A DNA stretch of 64,000 nt from Mycobacterium sp. 141 (lineage in GTDB: Bacteria; Actinomycetota; Actinomycetes; Mycobacteriales; Mycobacteriaceae), in the NCBI RefSeq assembly GCF_000382405.1, contig NZ_KB908256.1, forward strand, positions 124,001-188,000, read 5' to 3'. Both the position numbers and the translations under genes were made by a program. Each line of letters opens with the position of its first letter. Position 1 is the first letter of the stretch. Below, piece by piece: positions 36,298 through 45,225 of the stretch. The notes beneath the pieces were generated by a model. The model saw only the letters and a list, made by a program, of their open reading frames with translations, was not told where the DNA came from and did no database searches.

Positions 36298-37764
36298 TCA
36301 GCCGCCGATGAGCTGCCCATCGATGCGGCGGTGTGCGACTGACCGATCCTCGTCGCGAAGCTCGGCTGGGAGCAGATCGGCTGGGAAGTTCTGGTAGGCA
36401 ACCGGTCTCAGGAAACGAGTGATCGCCGCCGTCCCCACCGAGGTGGTGCCGCTGGCGGTCGTCGCCGGGTACGGCCCGCCGTGCTGCTGAGCGTAGGTGA
36501 CCGAGACTCCGGTGGGCCACTGGTTCCACAGCAACCGACCGGCGCGGTCGGCGAGCATGCGGACGAGCTCGGGCAGGACGTCATCGCCGTCTTCACCGAA
36601 GATGCTGACCGTCAGCTGTCCATCCAGTTCACGCGCGAACTCGACGAGCTGCTGTTCGTCGTCGTATCGCACAACCAGCGCGGTCGGGCCGAACACCTCG
36701 GTGATCACACGCTCACGGTCGGCGAGGACGGTCTCGATGTCGGTGTGCAGGATGGTCGGTGTGGGCGGGGAGGCCAGCCCGTTCTCATCGCCGATGAGTT
36801 GTTGTACCGCCTTGTGCTCCCTCAGTTTTTCGAGTGATTCGACGTAGCCGCTCTGGATGCGCTCGTTGAGCAGGGCGGCGGCGCCGGGGGTTTCGAGGCG
36901 GACAAGTTCGGCGGGGATGACCGAATCGGCGGGTACGAACAGCACTCCCGGTTTGGTGCAGAACTGACCGGCGCCCTGGGTGGCGGAACCGAGGAATTGC
37001 TCGGCGATCTGGGCCCCGCGGGCGCTGTCCGCGTTGCGGGTGACGAAGACCGGGTTGACGCTGCCGAGCTCACCGTAGAACGGAATCGGCACCGGACGAG
37101 AGCTGGCGATGTCGAACAACGCCCGCCCGCCCGGGATCGATCCGGTGAACGCGCCGGCCTTGACGCGCGGGTCTTCGAGTGCGCGTCGGCCTTCCTCGGT
37201 CCCGAAGATGACCGAGAACAGCCCGGCAGGCGCACCAGCCTGCGTAAGCGCCTCGACCACGATTTCGCCGGTGCGCTGCGAAAGCCGGGGGTGGCCGGGG
37301 TGGGCCTTGAGGATCACCGAGCATCCGGCTGCCAGCGCCGAGGCGGTGTCACCGCCGGCCACGCTGAATGCGAACGGGAAGTTGCTCGCCGCGAACACCA
37401 CGACCGGGCCCAGGGGGATGAGCACCCGCCGAAGATCCGGCCTCGGCGCACCCATCGGCCAGTCAGGATCAGCGTGGTCGATGCGAACATCGAGGTAATC
37501 ACCTTCGGTGATGACCTGGGCGAAGATGCGCAGCTGGAATGTGGTGCGGGTGAGTTCACCGCGTAGCCGGCCCTCGGCCAGGTTCGTCTCCTCCTGCGCC
37601 AGCGGGACGAGTTCGTCGGCGGCGGCGTCGAGCCGGTCGGCGACCGCACGCAGCACATCGGCGCGCACGGAGCGGTCGGTACGGGACCAGACTTCGAAAG
37701 CTTCTGCGGCACCGGTGATTATGCGTTCGAGGTCGACGTCGGTTGTGGAGGCGATGGTGCTCAT
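36298..37764 (-). CDS. 2-oxoglutarate semialdehyde dehydrogenase (2,5-dioxopentanoate dehydrogenase)
   Basis: 488 aa, AAGGAGC upstream. Aldehyde dehydrogenase of the KGSADH subgroup, which oxidises 2,5-dioxopentanoate to 2-oxoglutarate. Visible: PLGPVVVFAASNFPFAFSVAGGDTASALAAGCSVILKAHPGHP (cofactor fold), FTGSIPGGRAL, GELGSVNPVF with the active-site Glu (near residue 250), and QGAGQFCTKPGV with the catalytic Cys (near 285). The late GPYPATTASGTTSVG is typical of the group. In Weimberg-type pathways this is the last step, and the FAH-family gene 14 bp upstream in the operon would supply the substrate. Confidence 0.88.
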   Translation of the reverse strand: MSTIASTTDVDLERIITGAAEAFEVWSRTDRSVRADVLRAVADRLDAAADELVPLAQEETNLAEGRLRGELTRTTFQLRIFAQVITEGDYLDVRIDHADPDWPMGAPRPDLRRVLIPLGPVVVFAASNFPFAFSVAGGDTASALAAGCSVILKAHPGHPRLSQRTGEIVVEALTQAGAPAGLFSVIFGTEEGRRALEDPRVKAGAFTGSIPGGRALFDIASSRPVPIPFYGELGSVNPVFVTRNADSARGAQIAEQFLGSATQGAGQFCTKPGVLFVPADSVIPAELVRLETPGAAALLNERIQSGYVESLEKLREHKAVQQLIGDENGLASPPTPTILHTDIETVLADRERVITEVFGPTALVVRYDDEQQLVEFARELDGQLTVSIFGEDGDDVLPELVRMLADRAGRLLWNQWPTGVSVTYAQQHGGPYPATTASGTTSVGTAAITRFLRPVAYQNFPADLLPAELRDEDRSVAHRRIDGQLIGG

Positions 37765-37777
37765 CGGGGGAAGCTCC

Positions 37778-38980
37778 TTACTGTGCGTGTCGAATGGCGG
37801 TCGCGTGTCGTTCCGACTCGAGTGCAGTGAGATGGCGGAAGAGGTCGCGGATGCCGAAGGTCCAGCGGGGAAGTTCCTCGGCGACGCCGACCGGGTTGAC
37901 GAGCGCGCCGAGGTGGGGACTACTGATGCGGACCACGTCGCCGGTGTGGTGGGTGAATCCCATCCCGGGTTCGCCGCGGTCGACAGTCGGCGCGAAAAGT
38001 GTTCCGGTGTAGAGGGCGAATCCGTCCGGGTACTGGTGGTGATCGCCGTAGGTGGCGCGGATGAGCTCTTCGAAGCTACGGCTGATCCGCGACAGGCTGT
38101 TGTTTCCCTCCATGCGGAACCCCTCGGGGCCGGTCACCTCAAGGGTGATCTCCTCGACGCGCAGCGTGTCCAAGGTGAAGGAGCCGTCGAACAGGCGGAT
38201 GAACGGTCCCACGGCGCTGGAGGCGTTGTTGTCCTTGGCCTTTCCGAGCAGTAATGCCGAACGGCCTTCCACATCACGAAGATTCACGTCGTTGCCCAGA
38301 CTCGCACCTACGGTTTCGCCTGTCGACGTGACCACCAGGACCAATTCCGGCTCGGGGTTGTTCCAGCCGGACGCACGCGGGATACCGATCTCGGCTCCCA
38401 GCCCGACCGACGCCAGCACAGGGGCCTTGGTGAACACCTCGGGATCGGGCCCGATCCCGACCTCGAGGTACTGCGACCACAGGCCCTGCTCCTGCAGCAC
38501 GGTTTTGACCCGCTCGGCTTCCGGCGAGCCCGGAGACAGCTCAGCGAGACTGCCTCCGAGCGCTTCGGTCACCAGGGCCCGCATCTCGTTGGCGCGTTCG
38601 GGATCACCGTGGCTGCGTTCTTCGATCACCCGCTCGAGCAGGCTGTCGACGAAGGTGACGCCGCAGGCCTTGACGGTCTGTAGGTCGATGGGTGCGACAA
38701 AGTGGGGCCGGGTGGTATCCCGTTCGAGCGACGCGGCCACGACGTCGCCGGTGTGCCAAGCCGGCGACGTCGCTTGGGCCCGCCGGATCACGTCGATGCG
38801 GTCGTCTCGCTCGACGAGATCCGAGACCGTGCCCACATCACCGGAGAGATCGAAGACCCCGCTACGGGTCACGGTCACCACTCGGGGGCCACCGACTTCC
38901 GGATCCCAGAGACGCCCGATCAGCACCGCCTGGCCGGCGTCGGCGGGCAGAATCGAATCGATGTCGGTTGTCATAGTCAC
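37778..38980 (-). CDS. FAH-family 2-keto-3-deoxy-sugar-acid dehydratase-like protein
   Basis: 400 aa. C-terminal fumarylacetoacetase fold with the metal-binding acidic residues in EIGIPRASGWNNPEPELVLVV (E-x-E) and SLGNDVNLRDVEGRSALLLGKAKDNNASSAVGPFIRL, where the family has the catalytic Lys. The long N-terminal part (about 150 residues) is of the 2-keto-3-deoxy-D-arabinonate/xylonate dehydratase type, which produces 2,5-dioxopentanoate. The next gene is the dehydrogenase for that product. Its ATG overlaps the RidA stop (ATGA). Confidence 0.78.
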   Translation of the reverse strand: MTMTTDIDSILPADAGQAVLIGRLWDPEVGGPRVVTVTRSGVFDLSGDVGTVSDLVERDDRIDVIRRAQATSPAWHTGDVVAASLERDTTRPHFVAPIDLQTVKACGVTFVDSLLERVIEERSHGDPERANEMRALVTEALGGSLAELSPGSPEAERVKTVLQEQGLWSQYLEVGIGPDPEVFTKAPVLASVGLGAEIGIPRASGWNNPEPELVLVVTSTGETVGASLGNDVNLRDVEGRSALLLGKAKDNNASSAVGPFIRLFDGSFTLDTLRVEEITLEVTGPEGFRMEGNNSLSRISRSFEELIRATYGDHHQYPDGFALYTGTLFAPTVDRGEPGMGFTHHTGDVVRISSPHLGALVNPVGVAEELPRWTFGIRDLFRHLTALESERHATAIRHAQ

Positions 38981-39363
38981 TTGACCGCGGCGAGCGCGGT
39001 GAGCTCGACCTTCATTCCCTCGACTGCCAGACTCGCGATGCCGATCGCGGCCCGGTTCGGGTAGGGACGCGAGAAGTACTCCTGATACACCTTGTTGAAG
39101 ACGTGCCGGTCTTCGATGTCGGTCAGATAGATCGTCAGATGGAGGATGTCGTCAAAGTCGGCGTTGACCCGCGCCAGTGTCGCCTTCAGGTTGTCGAATG
39201 AAAGGCGGGTCTGAGCTTCGATATCGCCGGTTTCGAAGGAGCCGTCCGCGCGGTTCGGGACGATGGTGGTCGCCGCGATGCCGTGTGCGACGGAAATCTC
39301 GGCGTAGAGATACTGGCCCTCGTCGTCGGCGAAGGGGAGGCGGGTGATGGCGCGTTCGGTCAC
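38977..39363 (-). CDS. RidA-family imine/enamine deaminase
   Basis: 128 aa from the GTG at 39363, which has GGAG six bases upstream; the ATG at 39381 lacks a ribosome site. RidA/YjgF fold: AISVAHGIAATTIVP, GDIEAQTRLSFDNLKATLARVNADFDDILHLTIYLTDIEDR and the end PYPNRAAIGIASLAVEGMKVELTALAAV, with the Arg position of the family occupied by the Asn-Arg of PNRA. RidA hydrolyses reactive 2-imino acids made by amino acid oxidases. It sits directly downstream of an FAD amino acid dehydrogenase, which makes such imines, so a functional link is likely. Confidence 0.85.
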   Translation of the reverse strand: MTERAITRLPFADDEGQYLYAEISVAHGIAATTIVPNRADGSFETGDIEAQTRLSFDNLKATLARVNADFDDILHLTIYLTDIEDRHVFNKVYQEYFSRPYPNRAAIGIASLAVEGMKVELTALAAVK

Positions 39364-39404
39364 GATGTTCTCCAATATCATTGTGTAGCAGTGGGTTCGG
39401 AAGT

Positions 39405-40709
39405 TCAACGCTTGAGGCGCAGGAGGCGGAAGCGGTTGGGGGCGAAGGCTTTCTCGATTTGCGGGTTGCCGCGGCCTTGCATGATGTCGGTGATCGCGAC
39501 CGCCGATGAGGGGCCCAGGCTCAGGCCGAGCATATTGTGACCGACGCACACGAAGGTTCGGTTGCGCCCAGGGGCGCGGCCGATGTGCGGCAGGCCGTCG
39601 GGGGTCATCGGCCGCGGCGCACTCCAGACGTCCTGCAGTGAATTCCAGTCGGCGTCCTTGAGCGTGCCTTTGGCCGCGTCGACGATGGCTTTGACGCGCA
39701 GGTCATTATGGCTGTTGGTGTCTTCGTCGAATTCGAGCGTGCCGGCGATGCGCACCAAGCCCGGGCGCATCGGAAGCGCCGCCACATGGGCGTCGCCGAA
39801 CAGGGTCAGACCGGCGGGGTCGGTCTTCACCTTGACGGTGAAGCTGTAGCCCTTCGCGGGCTTGAGCAGTGACCGCAGTCCGAGCTGCTTGAGCAGCGGC
39901 GCCGACCACGCGCCGGCTGCGACGAGCACCTGCGATGCGTCCCAGGATCGTGCACCCGCATGGACCGTCACGTGGTCGCCATGCTCGTCGATGCTGTCGA
40001 CAGCAGCGTCGTCGATGAATTCGACACCGAGTTCGGTGACTTTGGCGATCAATTCGTCCACCATCCGCGACGGATCGGCGGAGAGCTCACCGGGCACCTG
40101 GTAGCCACAGGTCACCTCATCACCGACTGCCGGTTCGAGGGCGACGAGCTCGCGACGATCAAGGATAGGGCCGGGCTGCGGGACGAGTCCTCGGTTAGCT
40201 ATCGCGGTGGAGACCTTGTGTGCGGCCTCTGCGGACTCCCGATGCGAATAAGCATGCACATAGGGCGTATCCCGCAGTTCGGTGCCGACGCCGTCGGCCT
40301 GCAACTCCTTGAACAATTGCCGGGTTTCGCGATTGAGCAGGTCGAGTTTGGCCGCGGAGCGGTCGAACGCCTTGCTGTTCGAGTGCAGCGCGAACGTGGC
40401 AAGGAATTCACCCATACTCGCAAGCTTGCTGGGCTTGACGAAGAAAGCGCTGGTCGGTTTGAGCATCAGGCGCAGACCCTCGCCGACGACGCCGGGCGCA
40501 GGCAACGGCACCGAGCCGCCGGCCATGATCATTCCGGCATTGCCCCGCGCGGCGCCGCTACCGACGCGGCGCTTCTCGATGATGGTCACCTTGCGGCCGT
40601 CGCGTGCGAAGTAGTACGCGCTGAACAGGCCGATGAGACCGCCACCGACGATGATCACATCCTTACGGTCGGCGCTCGCCCCAACGGATGACAGGTTGCT
40701 TGCATTCAT
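39405..40709 (-). CDS. FAD-dependent D-amino acid dehydrogenase (DadA-like)
   Basis: 434 aa. DAO-family flavoprotein: the FAD beta-alpha-beta motif DVIIVGGGLIGLFSAYYFARDGRKVTIIEK (near residues 17-46), the second nucleotide motif SARGNAGMI, and C-terminal PMTPDGLPHIGRAPGRNRTFVCVGHNMLGLSLGPSSAV. It would oxidise a D-amino acid or hydroxyproline-like amine to an imine and pass electrons to the respiratory chain. The RidA gene follows by 41 bases. Together with the dehydrogenase for 2,5-dioxopentanoate this also recalls D-hydroxyproline catabolism, but the dedicated deaminase and epimerase are missing. Confidence 0.85.
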   Translation of the reverse strand: MNASNLSSVGASADRKDVIIVGGGLIGLFSAYYFARDGRKVTIIEKRRVGSGAARGNAGMIMAGGSVPLPAPGVVGEGLRLMLKPTSAFFVKPSKLASMGEFLATFALHSNSKAFDRSAAKLDLLNRETRQLFKELQADGVGTELRDTPYVHAYSHRESAEAAHKVSTAIANRGLVPQPGPILDRRELVALEPAVGDEVTCGYQVPGELSADPSRMVDELIAKVTELGVEFIDDAAVDSIDEHGDHVTVHAGARSWDASQVLVAAGAWSAPLLKQLGLRSLLKPAKGYSFTVKVKTDPAGLTLFGDAHVAALPMRPGLVRIAGTLEFDEDTNSHNDLRVKAIVDAAKGTLKDADWNSLQDVWSAPRPMTPDGLPHIGRAPGRNRTFVCVGHNMLGLSLGPSSAVAITDIMQGRGNPQIEKAFAPNRFRLLRLKR

Positions 40710-40798
40710 AGATAAACCTCACCTTGACTAGCTGAAACTGACTAGCTGAAACTTTGCCGGTTTCTGAAGTCGGCGCCCACGGTGTGGGCGCCGACTCC

Positions 40799-42166
40799 TC
40801 ATGCGGCAGTGGCCTTGTCGGACTTGAGTGCCGTCCCCAGTTCACCCGTGCTGGCCTCGACCAGGGAGAGGCCGTTCGTATTCGGCGCCCAGCGGTAACA
40901 CATGATCGTTGCGGCCACCGCAGTCAGGGCGAGCAGGAACATGCAGAGCTGCAGGCCGGCGGAGGCCAGAATCATGGGGACGAAGAAGGTTCCGATAGCT
41001 GACGCAACCCGGCTCATGGCGGTTGCGAAGCCAATTCCCATGCCGCGCACCTCAGTTGGCATGACTTCCGGCGGATACACACTGTTGAGATTGTTGAGCG
41101 CGTTGATCGCCAGCGAGAACACCACGAACGAGATGATGATGGGAACGGTGAGGGCACTGGGCAGCACCGCGAGCAGCAGCAGCGACACCGAACAGATAGC
41201 GAATCCGCCGATGCTGAACTGGCGCCGGGTCAGCTTGGCCGTCGCCCACATGCCGACCAGGGCGCCGACGATCAGCATCATGTTCAGCATCATCTCGGTG
41301 GTGCGGCTTTCCTCGAGATTCATCAACTTCAGGATCGTCGGCAGGAACGTGTAGATCGCGAAGAACGGCACCACGTTGGCGCAGAAGATCAGCGAGGCGA
41401 ATGCGGTGTGCTTGCGGTACTTCTTGGAGAAGAGCGCCCGAATTCCGCCTTGTTCTTCTTCGGTTGTCTCATCGATGATCGCGCCCTTGGCGATGTACTT
41501 GTCGATGATCTGTCGAGCCTCGTCGTAGCGCTTCATCTTCATCAGCCATCGTGGTGACTCCGGGACGCCGATGCGTCCGAGGAGCACGATCAGCGCGGGG
41601 ATAGTGGAGGAGGCCAGCAGCCACCGCCATGCCTCCGGGTGACTGGACTGGATGGCCCAGCCTACGAGGACCGAGGCGACGTAGCCGACGTTCCAGACCA
41701 CGTTCATGCACCCGAGCAGCGTGCCACGACCGTGGCGGGGGATGACCTCGGCCAGCAGCGCCACCCCGACGGCGTAGTCGCCACCGAGTCCGAAGCCGAC
41801 CAGCAGGCGCAGGACGAGGAGTTGCCATTCGTTGTCCACGAACAACTGTGCAGCCGAGGCGACCACGATCAGCGCGAAGTTCAGCATGAAGATCTTACGC
41901 CGGCCGACCTTGTCCGACAGGTGCCCGAGCGTGAGACTGCCGAGGAAGATGCCGATCAGGGCGGAACTGGCGATCAACCCCTGCCACACGGCGCTGAGGT
42001 CTTGGGTGTTGGCGATCATCGACAAGGCGATGGAGATGGATCCGATCGCGTAGCCGTCGGTGAAATGCGCTCCGAATGTGAGCGCAGTCATCCTGATGTG
42101 AAAGCGATTGACCGGCGCATCATCTATGAGTATGGGAGGACTCGGATTTGATGGTTCTGTGGCCAT
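40799..42166 (-). CDS. MFS transporter, sugar-acid/aromatic-acid type
   Basis: 455 aa, 12 helices. Sugar-porter-like features: GHLSDKVGRRKIFMLN (motif A, near residue 80), RLLVGFGLGGDYAVGVALLAEVIPRHGRG, PESPRWLMKMKRYDEARQI after helix 6, and VMPTEVRGMGIGFA (motif after helix 10). It lies between the catabolic enzymes and the dehydratase, in the same direction, and is probably the uptake system for the substrate of the cluster. Confidence 0.87.
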   Translation of the reverse strand: MATEPSNPSPPILIDDAPVNRFHIRMTALTFGAHFTDGYAIGSISIALSMIANTQDLSAVWQGLIASSALIGIFLGSLTLGHLSDKVGRRKIFMLNFALIVVASAAQLFVDNEWQLLVLRLLVGFGLGGDYAVGVALLAEVIPRHGRGTLLGCMNVVWNVGYVASVLVGWAIQSSHPEAWRWLLASSTIPALIVLLGRIGVPESPRWLMKMKRYDEARQIIDKYIAKGAIIDETTEEEQGGIRALFSKKYRKHTAFASLIFCANVVPFFAIYTFLPTILKLMNLEESRTTEMMLNMMLIVGALVGMWATAKLTRRQFSIGGFAICSVSLLLLAVLPSALTVPIIISFVVFSLAINALNNLNSVYPPEVMPTEVRGMGIGFATAMSRVASAIGTFFVPMILASAGLQLCMFLLALTAVAATIMCYRWAPNTNGLSLVEASTGELGTALKSDKATAA

Positions 42167-42209
42167 GATTCGTAATTTCCCTTGATGGTGAGGTGGAGGG
42201 GCGAGGTGA

Positions 42210-43427
42210 TCAGACTTGTGCGTAAAGCGGTTTCATGTAGTTGCGCGTGAATTGCGCCCCGTACAAGGGGCTTTCGGTGGCATTGTCGAATCCTGGTTCA
42301 AGGACTTCCTTGACGTAGACCTCGTTGTAGCGGGCGACCCTTTCTTCGTCGAGCTCGACTCCGAGGCCCGGGCGGTCCGGCATTCTGATGTGGCCGTTGA
42401 CGACGTCGATCTTGCCGCCCTTGATGATGTCGTCGGACATCTGCTCGTACTCGCCGAGCTGGTTCACCATGGTGTAGGCCGGGAACGATGCACAGCAGTG
42501 CATCCGCTCCATGATCGCCACTCCCAGTTCGTAATACGCATGGCTGATAACCGGTACGTTGGCGGCCTCGGCGATGCCGGCCGACACACGGGCGCCGTGA
42601 TAGCCCCCGTCGAACCGCGGATCGATATGCACGATGTCGGCGGCATTCTGCGAGATGACCCGCAGCATGTCGAACATCGTCCAGCTCGCCTCGTGTGCGG
42701 CGATCGGCACCCGGGTGCGCTCCTTCACCGCTTTGAGTGCATCGAGGTTGTACTGCATCACCGGCTGGTCGACACAGTCCATTCCGTAGGGCTCCATCCC
42801 ATTGATGGCCCGGATTGCGTCGCCTACGGTCCACGCCTGGTTGGCATCTACGCGAATCTTGACCGAGGGGTCAGGCGCGCCTTCGCGGATCGCCTTCACC
42901 ATCTCGATGTCGTACTCGACCGTGTCGAAGCCGACCTTGGTGTAGAGGACTTTATATCCTTGAGCGGCACGGACTTTCGCTTCCTGCCTGACCTCGTCGA
43001 GGTCGGTGGAGGTGCTCCAGAAGAACACCGGAACCTCGCGGCGGAAATTTCCGCCCCACAGCTTGTAGAGGGGCAGGCCGGCCTTCTTGCCCATGATGTC
43101 CCAGCACGCACGTTCGATCGAGTTCACCGCCCAGTTGGCGACCATCATGTGCAAGTGGTTGAGGTTGTAGAGCGCGTAGAGCTCTTTGAGCAACACCGTG
43201 GGCATGCACGGGTCTTTGCCCACGACGAACTTCTCCGCGTTCATCACCAACTGCTTCGAGATCTCGGCGCCGACCACAACAGGCACCTCGGCGATACCGG
43301 TGATGCCTTCGTCGGTGAACACCTCCAACAGCACCGCGGTCGTCACGTTGGGCCCGACATGCATGTAGCTGTCATCAGACTTCATCGGCACGGCCACAGG
43401 TGTGGCTTTCAGCCCGGTAATTTTCAT
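42210..43427 (-). CDS. Enolase-superfamily dehydratase, mandelate racemase subgroup
   Basis: 405 aa from the ATG at 43427 (GGAG six bases upstream); longer frames upstream are noise. Metal-binding acidic residues are in IRVDANQAW (Asp near 205), CVDQPVM (Asp near 231) and PIAAHEASW (Glu near 257). Catalytic residues: Lys in YTKVGFD, and an Asp/His pair in DIVHIDPRFDGG (near 282) and PVISHAYYELG (His near 307), the mandelate racemase pattern that dehydrates acid sugars. The first Lys of the usual KxK is replaced by Tyr. First gene of the catabolic operon and divergent from the LysR regulator. Exact acid sugar unknown. Confidence 0.82.
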   Translation of the reverse strand: MKITGLKATPVAVPMKSDDSYMHVGPNVTTAVLLEVFTDEGITGIAEVPVVVGAEISKQLVMNAEKFVVGKDPCMPTVLLKELYALYNLNHLHMMVANWAVNSIERACWDIMGKKAGLPLYKLWGGNFRREVPVFFWSTSTDLDEVRQEAKVRAAQGYKVLYTKVGFDTVEYDIEMVKAIREGAPDPSVKIRVDANQAWTVGDAIRAINGMEPYGMDCVDQPVMQYNLDALKAVKERTRVPIAAHEASWTMFDMLRVISQNAADIVHIDPRFDGGYHGARVSAGIAEAANVPVISHAYYELGVAIMERMHCCASFPAYTMVNQLGEYEQMSDDIIKGGKIDVVNGHIRMPDRPGLGVELDEERVARYNEVYVKEVLEPGFDNATESPLYGAQFTRNYMKPLYAQV

Positions 43428-44166
43428 GTGCATCTCCAGGGGCGGTAGGTAGATGTAACGAACCTCGGTGCCGGGTCCGTGGGATTTGTGAATTGGTCGC
43501 CATCTCGTGGCGGGGGCACCTGAGCTGGCCGGTGAACGACCGCGGTGCGGGTGTGGCACTGCGAATGCTTGAGCTGTACCGGGATCTTCAATCCGCGTCG
43601 GATTGCTCTTTCGCCCCGCCTACCTGCGCGGATAGCCGGGACGGAGGTAATCAGGGTGGTGTAGCCGACGTTGCAGGAGTGAAGGTGATGCATGTCATGA
43701 CTCGATAGTGTGCCAAGTATTCATCATCATGACCAGCGATGAAAGATGCGGATCCTATTCATGATCTATGAATAGTGCCTGACCCATGACACGGAGGGTC
43801 GTTTGGTTGGCGAAGTGTCTACTCATCTTGAATCTCCAAAGCGGTAGCTCCAAAGTGGTAGTGGTGCAACGGACCTCACGCAGAGGCCCGCGGGTATGTG
43901 ATCGGGCGCCGGCTTATGGTCCATGCCGAATGCGTCGGGCGAGCGCCAAAGAACGCACGCGGCGCGACACTGCGAAAAGCTTTGTGTCCCAATCGCATGG
44001 AGTGGCCAACGCATCTGATCGGATGATTCGGCCGGCCGGGGTTAGCGGATCAGGGTGAGCTGTCTAACACCGTACGACATGCTGTGATATGCATCATAGA
44101 GCGTCAGTATGCCAAGCGTTCATCTTCGTCACCAGTGATGAAAAGTGTGCATACTATTCAACATTT
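43428..44166. promoter_or_regulatory. Divergent control region with two copies of a 70-bp LysR-type site
   Basis: 739 bases between the dehydratase and LysR genes hold no gene. The stretch 43707-43776 recurs at 44106-44175 with 54 of 70 positions identical and no gap. Both copies keep TTCATC-N12-GATGAA (43720-43743 and 44119-44142), a LysR-type dyad. The first copy also has a perfect CTATTCAT-N5-ATGAATAG palindrome (43755-43775), degenerate in the second. The second copy runs over the LysR start codon, where the first reads ATGAATAGT, so the module looks duplicated together with an old start region. Confidence 0.75.
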
Positions 44167-45057
44167 ATGAAGAGTCTCGACAGCGTTGATCTCAACCTGC
44201 TGCGCACCTTCCGAACTGTCGTCGCGACGAAGTCGATGGCGCGTGCGGCGTCTGATCTCGGTTACGTGCCGTCGGCTGTGTCCCAGCACATCTCGCGGCT
44301 CGAGCAGATGGTGGGCGTGCAACTCATCACCCGGGCCCCGGGGGAGCCCGTGGCCCCCACCGCAGCGGGTCGGCATGTCGCTGACGCTGCAGCGGAGCTG
44401 CTTGCTGCAGCCGCAGACTTCGCCAATGCGTGCCACTCCTTGGGTAGCGGGACGATCAGCCTCAAGGTCGCCGCGTACGCCACTGCCACAAGCGAACTGC
44501 TGCCGGCGGTCATTTCTGCTATCAAGAAAACCGACCCGACGGTGCACATCGGGGTGATCGAAGCAGAACCCGCCGACGGCCTCCCACTGTTGGCAGCCGG
44601 ATCGGCCGACCTGCTGATCGCCTATCGATACCTGCCCGACGAACTTCCCCTTGTGTCGCGCGTGCGCGAGACCGAGCTCGGAAGGGAACGACTGCCCGTT
44701 GTGCGCACGGTCGACGCACCAGAGCGATTGCCGTGGGTGGCCGGCGCCCCGCATATGCCCAGTCGTCGTTTGCTCGAACACTGGGCAGCATCGACGGGCT
44801 CCCTGCTCGACATCCGGTACGAGGTCGAAGGACCACAAGGTGTACTGGCACTGGCGGCGCACGGACTGTGCCAGGGAATAGTCCCGATCTCGATCGTCCA
44901 CTCGCACCCAGGGCCGGCGATTGCCACGGAGGATCTAAAGATTTCTGGAGTTCCGCTCCACCGGACAGTCGTAGCGTTGACACGCCAACGCTACGAGCAC
45001 CCTCTTTCCACCGCTATCTGTAGTGAGATAGCCCGGATCCTGGCCGCTTTCGGCTGA
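44167..45057 (+). CDS. LysR-family transcriptional regulator
   Basis: 296 aa from the ATG at 44167. N-terminal winged helix: DLNLLRTFRTVVATKSMARAASDLGYVPSAVSQHISRLEQMVGVQLITRAP (residues 8-60), then a periplasmic-binding-protein-like sensor domain. It is divergent from the dehydratase and carries one copy of the duplicated palindromic module across its own start, so it likely controls the 43427-34554 catabolic operon and itself, with a pathway acid as inducer. Confidence 0.9.
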   Translation: MKSLDSVDLNLLRTFRTVVATKSMARAASDLGYVPSAVSQHISRLEQMVGVQLITRAPGEPVAPTAAGRHVADAAAELLAAAADFANACHSLGSGTISLKVAAYATATSELLPAVISAIKKTDPTVHIGVIEAEPADGLPLLAAGSADLLIAYRYLPDELPLVSRVRETELGRERLPVVRTVDAPERLPWVAGAPHMPSRRLLEHWAASTGSLLDIRYEVEGPQGVLALAAHGLCQGIVPISIVHSHPGPAIATEDLKISGVPLHRTVVALTRQRYEHPLSTAICSEIARILAAFG

Positions 45058-45225
45058 ACCGATCCCCCGGGGGTGATGTTGTTTCGGTAACGGTTTCGAA
45101 AAGTCTTCAAACGCTGCGCGAGATGTCCGGCGGCGAAGACGATCTAGTTGTTTTCCTGGATTTATCCAGGGTAGGCAAAGGTCACCGCGACTCAGACGTG
45201 CTGGCGCAGAAATAGGGGATGACAG

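Noticed and set aside
42216..43448. 410-codon plus-strand frame
   Set aside because: Exactly antisense to the enolase-superfamily gene, His/Val-rich, no family.
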